The notes below the pieces were generated by a model. That model saw only the letters and a program-made list of their open reading frames with translations, made no database searches and was not told where the DNA came from. Positions 24,419 through 32,354 of a stretch of 42,520 nucleotides of DNA are shown here, in pieces. Made by a program: the position numbers and the translations under genes. Numbering within the stretch: position 1 is the stretch's first letter; each line of letters starts with the position of its first letter. The stretch covers positions 1-42,520 of the forward strand of contig CANQJZ010000017.1 in assembly GCA_947624385.1 (NCBI GenBank), written 5' to 3'. The stretch is from an uncultured Oscillospiraceae bacterium. Lineage in GTDB: Bacteria > Bacillota > Clostridia > Oscillospirales > Oscillospiraceae.

Positions 24419-25291
24419 ATGGACGGATTCGCATCGGCGGCGGCGCTGCTGCCGGGGCCGCTTCGCCAGGCGGCGGAGGCGTTGGACCGGTCGGAGCGGG
24501 CGGTGTGCGAGGAGCTGCGGCTGCGCCGGGGCCGGGAGATGACCGCATTGCTGGCCGGTCGGGAGTACGGCCTGGGGACCGGGCCGGTGAGGTCGCAGGA
24601 CCTGCGGGCCGTTGTGGAGGCGGCCACGGGCGCGTCTTTTCACGCCTCGGCCCAGCAGCTCCGGCGGGGATTCCTGTCCGCCCCCGGCGGGGTGCGGGTA
24701 GGGGTGTGCGGCACGGCGGTTTGGGCCGAAGGCGGCATGGAGAGCCTGCGGGAGATATCGTCCCTGGCGCTGCGGGTACCCCGGGCCGTACCCGGCTGCG
24801 CCGACGGGATATGGACGGCGCTGACCGCCGGGGGCTTTGCCTCCGCGCTCATCGTATCCCCGCCGGGCGGGGGCAAGACAACGCTGCTGCGGGAGATCGT
24901 GCGGCGGCTGTCCCGCCAGGGCGTGCGGGTGGCGGTGGCGGACGAGCGGGGCGAGATCGCGGACGCATGGTCCGGCGAGCCGGCCTTTGACGTGGGGCCA
25001 TGTACGGACGTGCTCACCGGCGCGCCCAAGGCCCAGGCCGCGGAATATTTGCTGCGGGCCATGAACCCCCAGGTGCTGGCGGCGGATGAGCTGGGCGGTC
25101 AGGGGGACATGGAGGCGGCGCTGTGGGCGGCAAGGAGCGGCGTGCATGTGTTGGCCACGGCCCACGGCCAGCGGGGTTTGGCCATGAGCGGACCATGCCG
25201 GGCGCTTTTGCAGGCCGGGGTGTTCCGGCGGCGGGTGTGGATAGAGGCGCGCCAGGGCGTGCGGCGGTATAGCGTGGAGGACATGGCGTGA
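24419..25291 (+). CDS. spoIIIAA: stage III sporulation protein AA
   Basis: A 290-residue mother-cell ATPase related to type II/IV secretion ATPases, thought to energise the SpoIIIA-SpoIIQ channel between mother cell and forespore. Walker A is SPPGGGKTTLL near residue 147, followed by VAVADERGEIADAW and VLAADELGGQGDMEA. The segment GVRVGVCG is typical of the family. The SigE-type promoter lies just upstream. The next gene starts in its stop codon (GTGA), as expected for a tightly coupled operon. Confidence 0.95.
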   Translation: MDGFASAAALLPGPLRQAAEALDRSERAVCEELRLRRGREMTALLAGREYGLGTGPVRSQDLRAVVEAATGASFHASAQQLRRGFLSAPGGVRVGVCGTAVWAEGGMESLREISSLALRVPRAVPGCADGIWTALTAGGFASALIVSPPGGGKTTLLREIVRRLSRQGVRVAVADERGEIADAWSGEPAFDVGPCTDVLTGAPKAQAAEYLLRAMNPQVLAADELGGQGDMEAALWAARSGVHVLATAHGQRGLAMSGPCRALLQAGVFRRRVWIEARQGVRRYSVEDMA

Positions 25292-25785
25292 AGCTCCTGG
25301 GGGCGATGCTGCTGACGGCGGCGGGACTGCTGGCGGGTCTGGCCGCGGCGGGCGAGCTGCGCAGTCGGGCGGTTCGGCGGGATGAGCTGGCCCGCATGCT
25401 GGAGCGGATGGAGTTTGAGCTGGGCCGGTTCGCCACGCCTTTGCCGGCGCTGTTTGAGCGGCTGAGCGGGCAGCTCAGCGGAGATGCCCGGCTGCTGTGC
25501 GGGCATATGAGCGCGGCCCTGGCGGACCTGGGGGGACGGACGGCGGAGGAGCTTTGGACCGAGGCGGTGGCGTTTTTGCCGGGGCCGGAGCGGGAGGCGC
25601 TGCTGCCGTTGGGACAGGTGCTGGGCCGGTACGGGGCGGAGGAACAGCTGGCGGCGCTGGCCGCGTGCCGCGCCCGCATGCTTGAAGCGGCGAAGGACGC
25701 CCGGCGGGACCTGCGGGAGCGGGGCCGGATGGCGGTGGGCATCGGCGCCGCCGGGGCGGCGGCGCTGGCGGTGCTGCTGCTGTAG
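25288..25785 (+). CDS. spoIIIAB: stage III sporulation protein AB
   Basis: A 165-residue protein with one amino-terminal membrane helix (LLGAMLLTAAGLLAGLAAAG) and a carboxyl hydrophobic tail (GAAGAAALAVLLL), resembling the type II secretion GspF-like fold of this family. It begins with GTG overlapping the spoIIIAA stop by 4 bases. Typical segments are ELARMLERMEFELGRFATPL and LPLGQVLGRYGAEEQL. Confidence 0.92.
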   Translation: MKLLGAMLLTAAGLLAGLAAAGELRSRAVRRDELARMLERMEFELGRFATPLPALFERLSGQLSGDARLLCGHMSAALADLGGRTAEELWTEAVAFLPGPEREALLPLGQVLGRYGAEEQLAALAACRARMLEAAKDARRDLRERGRMAVGIGAAGAAALAVLLL

Positions 25786-25805
25786 GATGAAATAGGACGC
25801 TTACC

Positions 25806-26003
25806 ATGGATGTTGATCTGATCTTCAAAATCGCGGCGGTGGGGATATTGGTGGCGGTGCTGAACCTGCTGCTGAGCCGCTCCGGCCGGGACGAACAGGC
25901 GCTGATGACCACCATCGCGGGACTGGTGGTGGTGCTGGTCATTCTGGTGCAGCGCATCGCGGAGCTTTTTGATCTGATCCGCGACCTGTTCGGACTGGGA
26001 TGA
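25806..26003 (+). CDS. spoIIIAC: stage III sporulation protein AC
   Basis: A 65-residue membrane protein with two hydrophobic segments (IFKIAAVGILVAVLNLLL and ALMTTIAGLVVVLVILV), of standard length for AC. It overlaps spoIIIAD by 4 bases (ATGA). Confidence 0.93.
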   Translation: MDVDLIFKIAAVGILVAVLNLLLSRSGRDEQALMTTIAGLVVVLVILVQRIAELFDLIRDLFGLG

Positions 26004-26386
26004 CGGCGCTGGTCCAGGCGGCGGCGCTGGGGCTGGCCGGGGCCGTTATCGCGCTGCTGCTGAAGAAAAATGCCCCGGAGCTGGGGCTTGCCCTGAGTCT
26101 GGCGGTGTGCCTCATGGGCGGGTATCTGGCGCTGGAGCTGTTCGGCCAGCTCCGGGAGGTATTGGAGCTTGCCCAGGCGCAGACGGGTCTCAGCCCCGCC
26201 ATCGTGAGCCCGGTGCTCAAATGCGTGGGGCTGGGGGTGGTGACGCGGCTGGCGGCGGACCTGTGCAAGGACGCGGGCCAGGGGGCCGTGGCGTCCACGG
26301 TGGAGCTGTGCGGCGCGGCGTGCGCGGTGGTCACGGCCCTGCCGCTCATTCGCTCGCTGCTGCAGATGATAGGAGAGTTGGCATGA
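26000..26386 (+). CDS. spoIIIAD: stage III sporulation protein AD
   Basis: A 128-residue membrane protein with about four helices, typical of AD (ALGLAGAVIALLLKKNAPEL, then SPVLKCVGLGVVTRLAADLC and DAGQGAVASTVEL). It has overlapping ATGA junctions on both sides. Confidence 0.93.
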   Translation: MTALVQAAALGLAGAVIALLLKKNAPELGLALSLAVCLMGGYLALELFGQLREVLELAQAQTGLSPAIVSPVLKCVGLGVVTRLAADLCKDAGQGAVASTVELCGAACAVVTALPLIRSLLQMIGELA

Positions 26387-27447
26387 AAACGCTGGCCGTG
26401 CTTCTTATATTCTGTCTGGTGCTGCCGGTGCCCGCCCTGGCAGCGGACACGGAGGGGGTGGAACAGGCGCTGCCCCCGTCGGCCCGGGATATTTTGGGGG
26501 ACGCGTCCGTCTCCGACGGGGCCGGGAGCGGCCTGTGGCAGCGGATATGGGACTGGGTGAAGGAGAGCCTGTCCGGCCAGGTGGCCGCCGCGGCAAGAAG
26601 CGCCTGCGTGGCGCTGGCGGTGACGGTGCTGTGCTCGTTGGCGGGGGCGCTGAGCGAGGACGGAAAGGCGGCGGACTACGTGATACTGGGCGGGGCGCTG
26701 GCGGTGATGGCCGCCTGCGCGGGGGATATGCGGTCCTTTCTGGGTCAGGCCCGCACGGCGCTGGTGGAGCTTTCGGACTTTTCCAGGGCGCTGCTGCCCT
26801 CCATAGCGGCCAGCGCGGCCGCCGGGGGCCACGCGGCCGCGGCCACAGCAAGGTACGCGGCGTCGGCGCTTTTCATGGACGTGCTCATAAACGCGGGGTT
26901 ACAGGTGGTGCTGCCGGTGATATACGCCTACGCGGCGGCCGCCACGGCCAGGGCGGCGCTGCCATCCGGGGCGCTGAACGGGCCGGTGAAGCTCATCGGC
27001 TGGGTGGGCAGCACGCTTCTGGCGGGGCTCACCAGCGTGTTCACATTGGCCCTGACCGTGACGGGGGCGGTGGCGGGCAGCGCGGATAAGGTCGCGGGCG
27101 GCATCGCCAAGTCGGCCATCGCCGCGGCGCTTCCCGTGGTGGGGTCCATATTGGCGGACGCGGCGGACACATACGTGGCGGGGGCGGCGCTGGTCCGGGG
27201 GGCGCTGGGAGCCTTCGGGCTGGCGGCGGTGCTGTGCGTGTGTCTGGGGCCGCTGCTGGCGCTGGGGCTGCACTATCTCATGTTCAAGGCCGCGGCGTGC
27301 ATCGCCGAGCCCTTCGCCGAGGACCGGCTGGCGGGACTCATGGGCAGCATCGGCACGGCATACGGCATGGCGCTGGGACTGGTGGGCAGCGCGGGGCTGA
27401 TGCTGTTCGTGAGCGTGGTGCTGTCGGCGGAGATGATGGGCGCATGA
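26383..27447 (+). CDS. spoIIIAE: stage III sporulation protein AE
   Basis: A 354-residue polytopic membrane protein. A signal-like leader (MKTLAVLLIFCLVLPVPALA) precedes a soluble stretch and about seven hydrophobic segments, the usual AE layout. The start at 26383 overlaps the AD stop (ATGA) and follows AGGAGAG. Characteristic pieces are KVAGGIAKSAIAAALPVVGS and YMLFKA-like HYLMFKAAACIAEPFAEDR. Confidence 0.94.
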   Translation: MKTLAVLLIFCLVLPVPALAADTEGVEQALPPSARDILGDASVSDGAGSGLWQRIWDWVKESLSGQVAAAARSACVALAVTVLCSLAGALSEDGKAADYVILGGALAVMAACAGDMRSFLGQARTALVELSDFSRALLPSIAASAAAGGHAAAATARYAASALFMDVLINAGLQVVLPVIYAYAAAATARAALPSGALNGPVKLIGWVGSTLLAGLTSVFTLALTVTGAVAGSADKVAGGIAKSAIAAALPVVGSILADAADTYVAGAALVRGALGAFGLAAVLCVCLGPLLALGLHYLMFKAAACIAEPFAEDRLAGLMGSIGTAYGMALGLVGSAGLMLFVSVVLSAEMMGA

Positions 27448-27914
27448 GACAGTGGATCATTTCGATCACGGCCGCGTCGCTGCTCTCTGCCGTGGCGCTG
27501 ACGCTCACGCCGCCGGGGCGGGTGCGGCGGGTGACGCGGCTGGTGTGCGGCCTCATGTGCGCGCTGGCGGTGGCGGGACCGCTGGTGAAGCTGGATATAA
27601 ACGGGCTGGCCGCGTCCATCGCCAAATACGAGCAGCAGGCGCAGGTGATAACGGGTCAGGCGGAGGAGGAAGCGAAAATGATGGATAGGACATACATAGA
27701 GGACAGGTGCGAGGCATATATATTAGGCAAAGCGGCCGGGGCGAACCTTGCCGTGGACGGCGTAAACCTGTCGGCCCGGTGGGACGACGGGGACCTGGTA
27801 TGGTACCCATGGTCCGTGGCGGTGGACGGGGCGTTCGACCCGTGGCTGTCCGGCGTCATCGAGGCGGAGCTGGGCGTGCCGGCGGCACGGCAGAGCTGGC
27901 GGGACGATGGCTGA
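27444..27914 (+). CDS. spoIIIAF: stage III sporulation protein AF
   Basis: A 156-residue protein with two amino-terminal membrane helices (WIISITAASLLSAVALTL and VCGLMCALAVAGPLV) and a soluble ring-building-type domain (about 80-150). The ATG 27444 overlaps the AE stop (ATGA). It overlaps spoIIIAG by 8 bases. Confidence 0.92.
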   Translation: MRQWIISITAASLLSAVALTLTPPGRVRRVTRLVCGLMCALAVAGPLVKLDINGLAASIAKYEQQAQVITGQAEEEAKMMDRTYIEDRCEAYILGKAAGANLAVDGVNLSARWDDGDLVWYPWSVAVDGAFDPWLSGVIEAELGVPAARQSWRDDG

Positions 27915-28260
27915 CACGGGCGGGGCGCTTTTGGAGCGCTTGCGCCGCTGGAAGTATGTGCTTGTGGTGGCGGCGGCGGGGTTTATCCTGCTGCTGTGGC
28001 CATCCGGCGGCGACCGGACGGCAGAGCCGGCGGCGGACATCACGGAGGAGGCGAGGCTGGAGGAACTGCTCTCGGCGATGGAAGGGGTGGGGCACGCGGA
28101 GGTACTGCTATCAGAAAACGGCGCGGCGGTGGTGTGCCAGGGCGCGGACAGCGCCTCCGTGCGCCTGGACATAACCCGGGCGCTCATGTCCTATACCGGG
28201 CTGAGCGCGGATAAGATCGCGATCTTTAAAATGCATGAAAGCTGGAGGGAAGAATCTTGA
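27907..28260 (+). CDS. spoIIIAG: stage III sporulation protein AG, short form
   Basis: A 117-residue protein; the Bacillus form has about 229 residues. One membrane helix (YVLVVAAAGFILLLW) is followed by a ring-building motif split as EGVGHAEVLLSENGAAVVCQGADS and VRLDITRALMSYTGLSADKIAIFKM (given here in parts: EGVGHAEVLLS, AAVVCQGADS, DITRALMSYTGLSADKI). The long insertion that forms the beta-triangle and outer barrel in Bacillus SpoIIIAG is absent, the two halves being joined by about three residues. The rest of the fold seems intact, so it is likely functional but makes a different ring. Confidence 0.9.
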   Translation: MADTGGALLERLRRWKYVLVVAAAGFILLLWPSGGDRTAEPAADITEEARLEELLSAMEGVGHAEVLLSENGAAVVCQGADSASVRLDITRALMSYTGLSADKIAIFKMHESWREES

Positions 28261-28817
28261 AGAAGAACTTGAAGCGCAATATCGTCGTCATCGCCGTGCT
28301 GGTGTTCGTGGGCGCGGCGGTGTATCTCAACTGGTCGTACAACAGCCGCTGGGGCACGGCGGACTCGGCCATGGTGGCGGCGGAGGACGCGGCTACCCAG
28401 GCGGCGGAGGACGCGTACACGGCCGCGGCGGCGGAAAACAGCGGGCCCAGTCTGGCCGTGTCCGCTTATTTTGACGAGGCACGGCTCACCCGCCAGACCT
28501 CAAGGGACCAGGCGCTGGCCCTGCTGGAGCAGGCCTGCGCCGGAGAACAGACCAGCCAGGACGTCATCGACGAGTCCATGCGGCAGATAAACGCCATGGC
28601 AAGCTGGAATCTGCAGGAGAGCATGCTGGAAAACGAGCTTCTCGCCAAGCAGTTCACCGACTGCGTGGTCACCGTGTCCGGCGAGGGGGTGACCGTGGCG
28701 GTGCCCGCGCCGGTGGAGGGCCTGACCGATACCCAGGTGGCCCAGATCACCGAGGCGGTGGTGTCCAACACGGATCATACGGCACAGCAGCTCAATATCA
28801 TCGAGGTCACGGAATAA
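28257..28817 (+). CDS. spoIIIAH: stage III sporulation protein AH
   Basis: A 186-residue protein with one membrane helix (NIVVIAVLVFVGAAVYLNW) and a ring-building domain (about 85-180: RDQALALLEQACAGEQTSQD, VVTVSGEGVTVAVPAP, VAQITEAVVSNTDHTAQQLN). It is the ring partner of forespore SpoIIQ. It starts with TTG overlapping the AG stop as TTGA, behind GGAGGGAAG, so the rare start is supported by spacing and coupling. Confidence 0.93.
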   Translation: MKKNLKRNIVVIAVLVFVGAAVYLNWSYNSRWGTADSAMVAAEDAATQAAEDAYTAAAAENSGPSLAVSAYFDEARLTRQTSRDQALALLEQACAGEQTSQDVIDESMRQINAMASWNLQESMLENELLAKQFTDCVVTVSGEGVTVAVPAPVEGLTDTQVAQITEAVVSNTDHTAQQLNIIEVTE

Positions 28818-28842
28818 ATTGCTTTTCTTTTTGCTGCTCCTG

Positions 28843-28851
28843 TGATATAAT
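28843..28851 (+). promoter_or_regulatory. extended -10 promoter before yqhY
   Basis: TGATATAAT is a consensus extended -10 element 33 bp before the yqhY start. No good -35 is seen, which extended -10 promoters can tolerate. It separates housekeeping genes from the spoIIIA operon. Confidence 0.65.
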
Positions 28852-28883
28852 ACTTCCAATCGTTTAATGGGAGGTCATGGGCG

Positions 28884-29246
28884 ATGGCGGAGAACTACAT
28901 CACCAAGCAGGAGGAAAAGGGCACGGTCAACATCTCGGAGGACGTGGTCGCCGTCATGGTGGGCGCTACCGTGGCCGAGGTGGAGGGCGTCGCCGGGCTT
29001 GGCAGCCCCAATACGCCGGAGCTGGTGGACCTGTTCGGCCGGAAAAATCCCGTGAAGGGCCTGAAGATCCGGTTCGTTGACGAGCGTATCACCATCGACG
29101 TGCTCATCGTTGTCCGCGCCTCCGGCAGCATCACCGACACCGCCGTGCGGGTCCAGGACGCGGTGTGCGGCGAGGTGGAGTCCGTCACCGGGATGAACAC
29201 CGTGGTGAACGTACACGTGACGGGTATCTCCTTCGACCAGAAATAA
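28884..29246 (+). CDS. yqhY: Asp23/Gls24 family protein (YqhY type)
   Basis: A 120-residue Asp23/Gls24 protein (YITKQEEKGTVNISEDVVA, GVAGLGSP, DVLIVVRASGSITDTAVRVQ). In Bacillus yqhY sits beside the acetyl-CoA carboxylase genes accBC and its loss disturbs fatty acid synthesis; here accBC are missing and yqhY directly follows spoIIIAH. It is read from its own extended -10 promoter, behind GGGAGGTC, and is followed by a hairpin. Confidence 0.9.
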   Translation: MAENYITKQEEKGTVNISEDVVAVMVGATVAEVEGVAGLGSPNTPELVDLFGRKNPVKGLKIRFVDERITIDVLIVVRASGSITDTAVRVQDAVCGEVESVTGMNTVVNVHVTGISFDQK

Positions 29247-29271
29247 ACCCGCAGATTCTTTGAAAATTGTC

Positions 29272-29294
29272 GGAGCCCCTTCATAAGGGGCTCC
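29272..29294 (+). terminator. hairpin between yqhY and nusB
   Basis: GGAGCCCCTT and AAGGGGCTCC form a perfect 10-bp stem with a CAT loop. The following TGTGTTTG is a weak T-run, so it is a partial terminator or attenuator before nusB, whose ribosome site begins only about 9 bases later. Confidence 0.6.
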
Positions 29295-29313
29295 TGTGTT
29301 TGTGGAGGCCGGT

Positions 29314-29781
29314 ATGACCAGAACAGCAGCCAGAGAGATCGCCATCCAGCTGGGCTTTGCCGTGGCCGGCGCGGGCCAGGACCCGTCGGCGGCGGTGGAG
29401 AGTTTTTTTGACCCGGAGCACTACGCCACCCTGGCCGCCGAGGGGGAGCTCTACGCCGATGCGCCCTCGGAGCGGGAGCTGGATTTCATCACCCGCAGCG
29501 TGCAGGGCGTGGCCGAGCACCGGGAAGAGCTGGACGGGCTCATCGGCAAATACGCCAGGGGCTGGCGCACCGAGCGCATCAGCCGCACCGCCGCCGCCAT
29601 ATTGCGCCAGGCCATGTTTGAGGTGCTGTATATGCCCGACGTGCCGGACAAGGCGTCCATGGACGAGGCGGTGGAGCTGGCCAAGGGCTATGAGGACCGG
29701 GACGTGGTCAGCTTCATAAACGGCGTGCTGGGCGGCTTTTACCGGGGCGAGATCGAAAAAGAGGACAAGCCCGATGACTGA
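29314..29781 (+). CDS. nusB: transcription antitermination factor NusB
   Basis: A 155-residue all-helical RNA-binding protein that joins NusE in the rRNA antitermination complex. The amino Arg-rich start (TRTAAREIAIQLGFA) and the carboxyl ISRTAAAILRQAMFEVLY, ASMDEAVELAKGYED and SFINGVLGGF are diagnostic. ATG 29314 is chosen over an upstream in-frame start because GGAGG lies just before it. It overlaps xseA by 8 bp. Confidence 0.95.
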   Translation: MTRTAAREIAIQLGFAVAGAGQDPSAAVESFFDPEHYATLAAEGELYADAPSERELDFITRSVQGVAEHREELDGLIGKYARGWRTERISRTAAAILRQAMFEVLYMPDVPDKASMDEAVELAKGYEDRDVVSFINGVLGGFYRGEIEKEDKPDD

Positions 29782-30994
29782 GACGGCGTTCACGGTCTCG
29801 GCCCTGAACGAGTATATCAAGGGGCTTTTTGACCTGGACCCGCTGCTGGGCCGGGTGGCGGTGAAGGGGGAGTTGTCGAATTATAAGATATACCCCTCCG
29901 GGCACCACTATTTCACGTTGAAGGACGCGGAGAGCAGCATCCGCTGCGTCATGTTCCGGTCCAGCGCGGGAAAGCTCCGGTTCCGGCCGGAGAGCGGCAT
30001 GTCCGTCACGGCCACGGGGCGGGTCAGCGTCTATCCCCGCGACGGGGCCTATCAGCTCTATGTCTCCGACCTGATGCCGGAGGGCGCCGGGGACCTGCAG
30101 GTGGCCTTTGAGCAGCTCAAAGCCAAGCTGGCCGCCGAGGGCCTTTTCGACCCGGCGCACAAAAAGCCCCTGCCGGCCTTTCCCAGGCGGGTGGCGGTCA
30201 TCACCAGCGGCGCGGGCGCGGCGGTACACGATATCATAAGGGTGCTGGGCCGGCGCTGGCCGCTGGCAAAGATACTGGTCCTGCCCGTGCGGGTCCAGGG
30301 CGCGGAGGCACCGCCGGAGATCGTGGGGGCCATACGCTACGCCAACCGATGGCAGGTGGCGGACGTGATCATAACCGGCCGGGGCGGCGGGTCCATGGAG
30401 GATCTGTGGGCATTTAATGATGAACGGGTGGCGCGGGCCATTTATGAGTCGGAGATACCGGTGGTGTCCGCCGTGGGGCATGAGCCGGACGTGACCATAT
30501 CGGACTATGTGGCGGATAGGCGGGCGGCTACGCCGTCCAACGCGGCGGAGATCGTGGGGCCGGACATGGAGGAAGTGGCGGCATGGGCCGCGCAGACCAA
30601 CATCCGGCTGGGTCAGGCGATGGCGAAGAAGCTGGATACGCTGTCCCGGCGGCTGCAGGAGCTGGCGGCGCGGCCGGCGCTGACGGACCCGGAGGTATAT
30701 CTGGGGACAAAACGGATGGCGCTGGATTACGCCAGGGCAAATCTCGCGGCGGCGGGGGAGAAGCGCACCGGCGAAAAGCGCCGGGCCTACGTGGCCCTGG
30801 CGGCCAAGCTGGACGCGCTGAGCCCCTTGAAGGTGCTCAGCCGTGGGTACGCCATCGCGGAGAAGGACGGCGCGGCGCTGCGCACAGCGGGTCAGGCCCA
30901 CAAAGGCGATAAGATCAACGTGCGGCTGTCCGGCGGGAGCCTGGACTGCCTGGTGGAGGAAGTACATGATGGCGAAAAAAGAGATGACGTTTGA
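29774..30994 (+). CDS. xseA: exodeoxyribonuclease VII large subunit
   Basis: A 406-residue subunit of exonuclease VII, which degrades single-stranded DNA. The OB-fold is at the amino end (VKGELSNYKIYPSGHHYFTL). The catalytic domain shows RVAVITSGAGAAVHDII, DVIITGRGGGSMEDLWAFND, PVVSAVGHEPDVTISDYVAD and RAATPSNAAE. A helical part and the carboxyl LKVLSRGYAIAEKDG complete it. It overlaps nusB by 8 bp and xseB by about 29 bp. Confidence 0.96.
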   Translation: MTETAFTVSALNEYIKGLFDLDPLLGRVAVKGELSNYKIYPSGHHYFTLKDAESSIRCVMFRSSAGKLRFRPESGMSVTATGRVSVYPRDGAYQLYVSDLMPEGAGDLQVAFEQLKAKLAAEGLFDPAHKKPLPAFPRRVAVITSGAGAAVHDIIRVLGRRWPLAKILVLPVRVQGAEAPPEIVGAIRYANRWQVADVIITGRGGGSMEDLWAFNDERVARAIYESEIPVVSAVGHEPDVTISDYVADRRAATPSNAAEIVGPDMEEVAAWAAQTNIRLGQAMAKKLDTLSRRLQELAARPALTDPEVYLGTKRMALDYARANLAAAGEKRTGEKRRAYVALAAKLDALSPLKVLSRGYAIAEKDGAALRTAGQAHKGDKINVRLSGGSLDCLVEEVHDGEKRDDV

Positions 30995-31193
30995 GCAGTC
31001 TTTGACCAGGCTGGAGGAGATCGTGAAGAGCCTGGAAAAGGGCGACGCGCCGCTGGCGGAGAGCCTGGGCCTTTTCGAGGAGGGCGCGGGGCTGCTGCGC
31101 GCATGCGGCAAGATGCTGGACGAGGCGGAGCAAAAGGTGGTCCAGCTGCGCAAGGGGCCGGACGGCGCGCCGGAAGAGCTGCCGTTCGAGTGA
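30966..31193 (+). CDS. xseB: exodeoxyribonuclease VII small subunit
   Basis: A 75-residue helical subunit of exonuclease VII (TFEQSLTRLEEIVKSLEKGD, PLAESLGLFEEGAGLLRACG). Either ATG 30966 or ATG 30969 can be used; GGAGGA precedes by 5 or 8 bp. It overlaps the end of xseA. Confidence 0.94.
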   Translation: MMAKKEMTFEQSLTRLEEIVKSLEKGDAPLAESLGLFEEGAGLLRACGKMLDEAEQKVVQLRKGPDGAPEELPFE

Positions 31194-31202
31194 GGAGCCG
31201 TC

Positions 31203-32015
31203 ATGGACCCGATGGAGAGATACGAAAAATACCGGGCGATGGCGGAATACTGGCTGGGAGGCCGGTTCGCGCCTGTGGGCGACGGTTTTGACGGGCTGCG
31301 CCAGGCGATGGCGTACACGCTCACGGCCGGGGGCAAGCGGGTGCGGCCGGTGCTGTGCCTGGAATTTGCCCGGTTATGCGGCGCGGACCCGGAGGACGCG
31401 CTGCCGGTGGCGTGCGCGGTGGAGTTGCTGCATACCTACAGCCTTATCCACGACGACCTGCCATGCATGGACGACGCCGACGAGCGCCGGGGACAGCCGG
31501 CCAATCACATCAAATTCGGCGAGGCCAGCGCCGTGCTGGCCGGGGACTGCTTGCAGGCGGAGGCGTTCGCCGCCGTGTGCGAGGCGGAGATACCGGCGGA
31601 GGATAAATTTCGCTGCTGCCATATTTTGAGCCAGGCCGCCGGGATAGGCGGCATATGCGGCGGGCAGTTTATGGACATGGGCGGGGCAGAGCCCACGGCG
31701 GACATGCTCACCGCCACGGACGAGGCCAAGACAGCCGCATTGATCGCCGCCGCCTGCGCTATGGGCGCGGCCGCCGCCGGGGCGGATAAGGAAACCGTGA
31801 ACGCGGCCAGGGATTTCGGCGCGGCGCTGGGGATGGCCTTTCAGTGCCGGGACGACCTGCTGGACGGCGACGGCTTTTGCGCCCTGCTGGGGCCGGAGAA
31901 GTGCCAGGAGATGACCGAGGCGTACACCAGGGACGCTTACAGGCTGCTGGACGGGTTCGACGACACGGATTTTCTGCGGGCGCTGACGGAAAAGCTGGCC
32001 GGTCGGGAGAGTTGA
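31203..32015 (+). CDS. ispA: farnesyl/geranyl diphosphate synthase-like prenyl synthase
   Basis: A 270-residue short-chain isoprenyl diphosphate synthase, joining IPP to allylic diphosphates. The first Asp-rich motif is DDLPCMDD (84-91) after GGKRVRP; the second is FQCRDDLLDGDG (214-225). Family members continue after the second motif with a GKxxGxDxxxxKxTY stretch before the LLGLE-type helix; here LLDGDGF runs straight into CALLGPEKCQEM, so about 17-20 residues, including the conserved Lys, are missing. The rest is intact, and this could be a natural variant or a damaged gene. It lies between xseB and dxs, the usual place. Confidence 0.88.
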   Translation: MDPMERYEKYRAMAEYWLGGRFAPVGDGFDGLRQAMAYTLTAGGKRVRPVLCLEFARLCGADPEDALPVACAVELLHTYSLIHDDLPCMDDADERRGQPANHIKFGEASAVLAGDCLQAEAFAAVCEAEIPAEDKFRCCHILSQAAGIGGICGGQFMDMGGAEPTADMLTATDEAKTAALIAAACAMGAAAAGADKETVNAARDFGAALGMAFQCRDDLLDGDGFCALLGPEKCQEMTEAYTRDAYRLLDGFDDTDFLRALTEKLAGRES

Positions 32016-32025
32016 AAACGCAAAA

Positions 32026-32227
32026 GTATTCGAGTTTGTCAAAAATGCGGCAACAAAGTCACGCAAGGGGGAGCTCGAGGGGGACGGGAGTCCCGCCTCG
32101 AATGGGATAAATAGCCGCCATGCGCCTGCATCGCAGGCGTGTGGGGAGCGGAGCGACGTTTTTTGCGGCGGCTTGCTGCCGGGAAAAACACGGCGTTTTC
32201 AGGCTGTCAAAAATCCTTTTTGACAGC
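32026..32227. repeat. multi-hairpin intergenic element
   Basis: Most of the 339-base gap between ispA and dxs. It contains TCGAGG/CCTCGA enclosing CGGGAGTCCCG (32074-32100), CGCCTGC/GCAGCGG-type CGCCTGC/GCAGGCG (32122-32138), a GCCGCC/GGCGGC pairing (32113-32118 with 32166-32171), and a perfect 12-bp stem GGCTGTCAAAAA/TTTTTGACAGCC with a TCC loop (32201-32227). No gene is seen. It looks like a composite of palindromic repeats common between genes in this group; a structured RNA is the alternative. Confidence 0.6.
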
Positions 32228-32254
32228 CCGAATATTCATTTTGTAATGAAAATA

Positions 32255-32289
32255 TGCAAAAACCGCCTTGCATTTCAGGGCGGTTTTTG
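32255..32289. terminator. bidirectional terminator before dxs
   Basis: GCAAAAACCGCC and GGCGGTTTTTGC form a perfect 12-bp stem with an 11-base loop, A-rich on one arm and T-rich on the other, as in a two-way intrinsic terminator. The dxs promoter overlaps it. Confidence 0.75.
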
Positions 32290-32295
32290 CTATGA
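32267..32295 (+). promoter_or_regulatory. dxs promoter
   Basis: TTGCAT (32267-32272), a 17-bp spacer and TATGAT (32290-32295) form a SigA-type promoter inside the terminator, so dxs and the genes after it get their own start. Confidence 0.65.
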
Positions 32296-32354
32296 TGAGG
32301 GAACTGTGCGACGAGTAACGCGGTTTTACGGATAAACATTTGGTGTGGTTTGCT

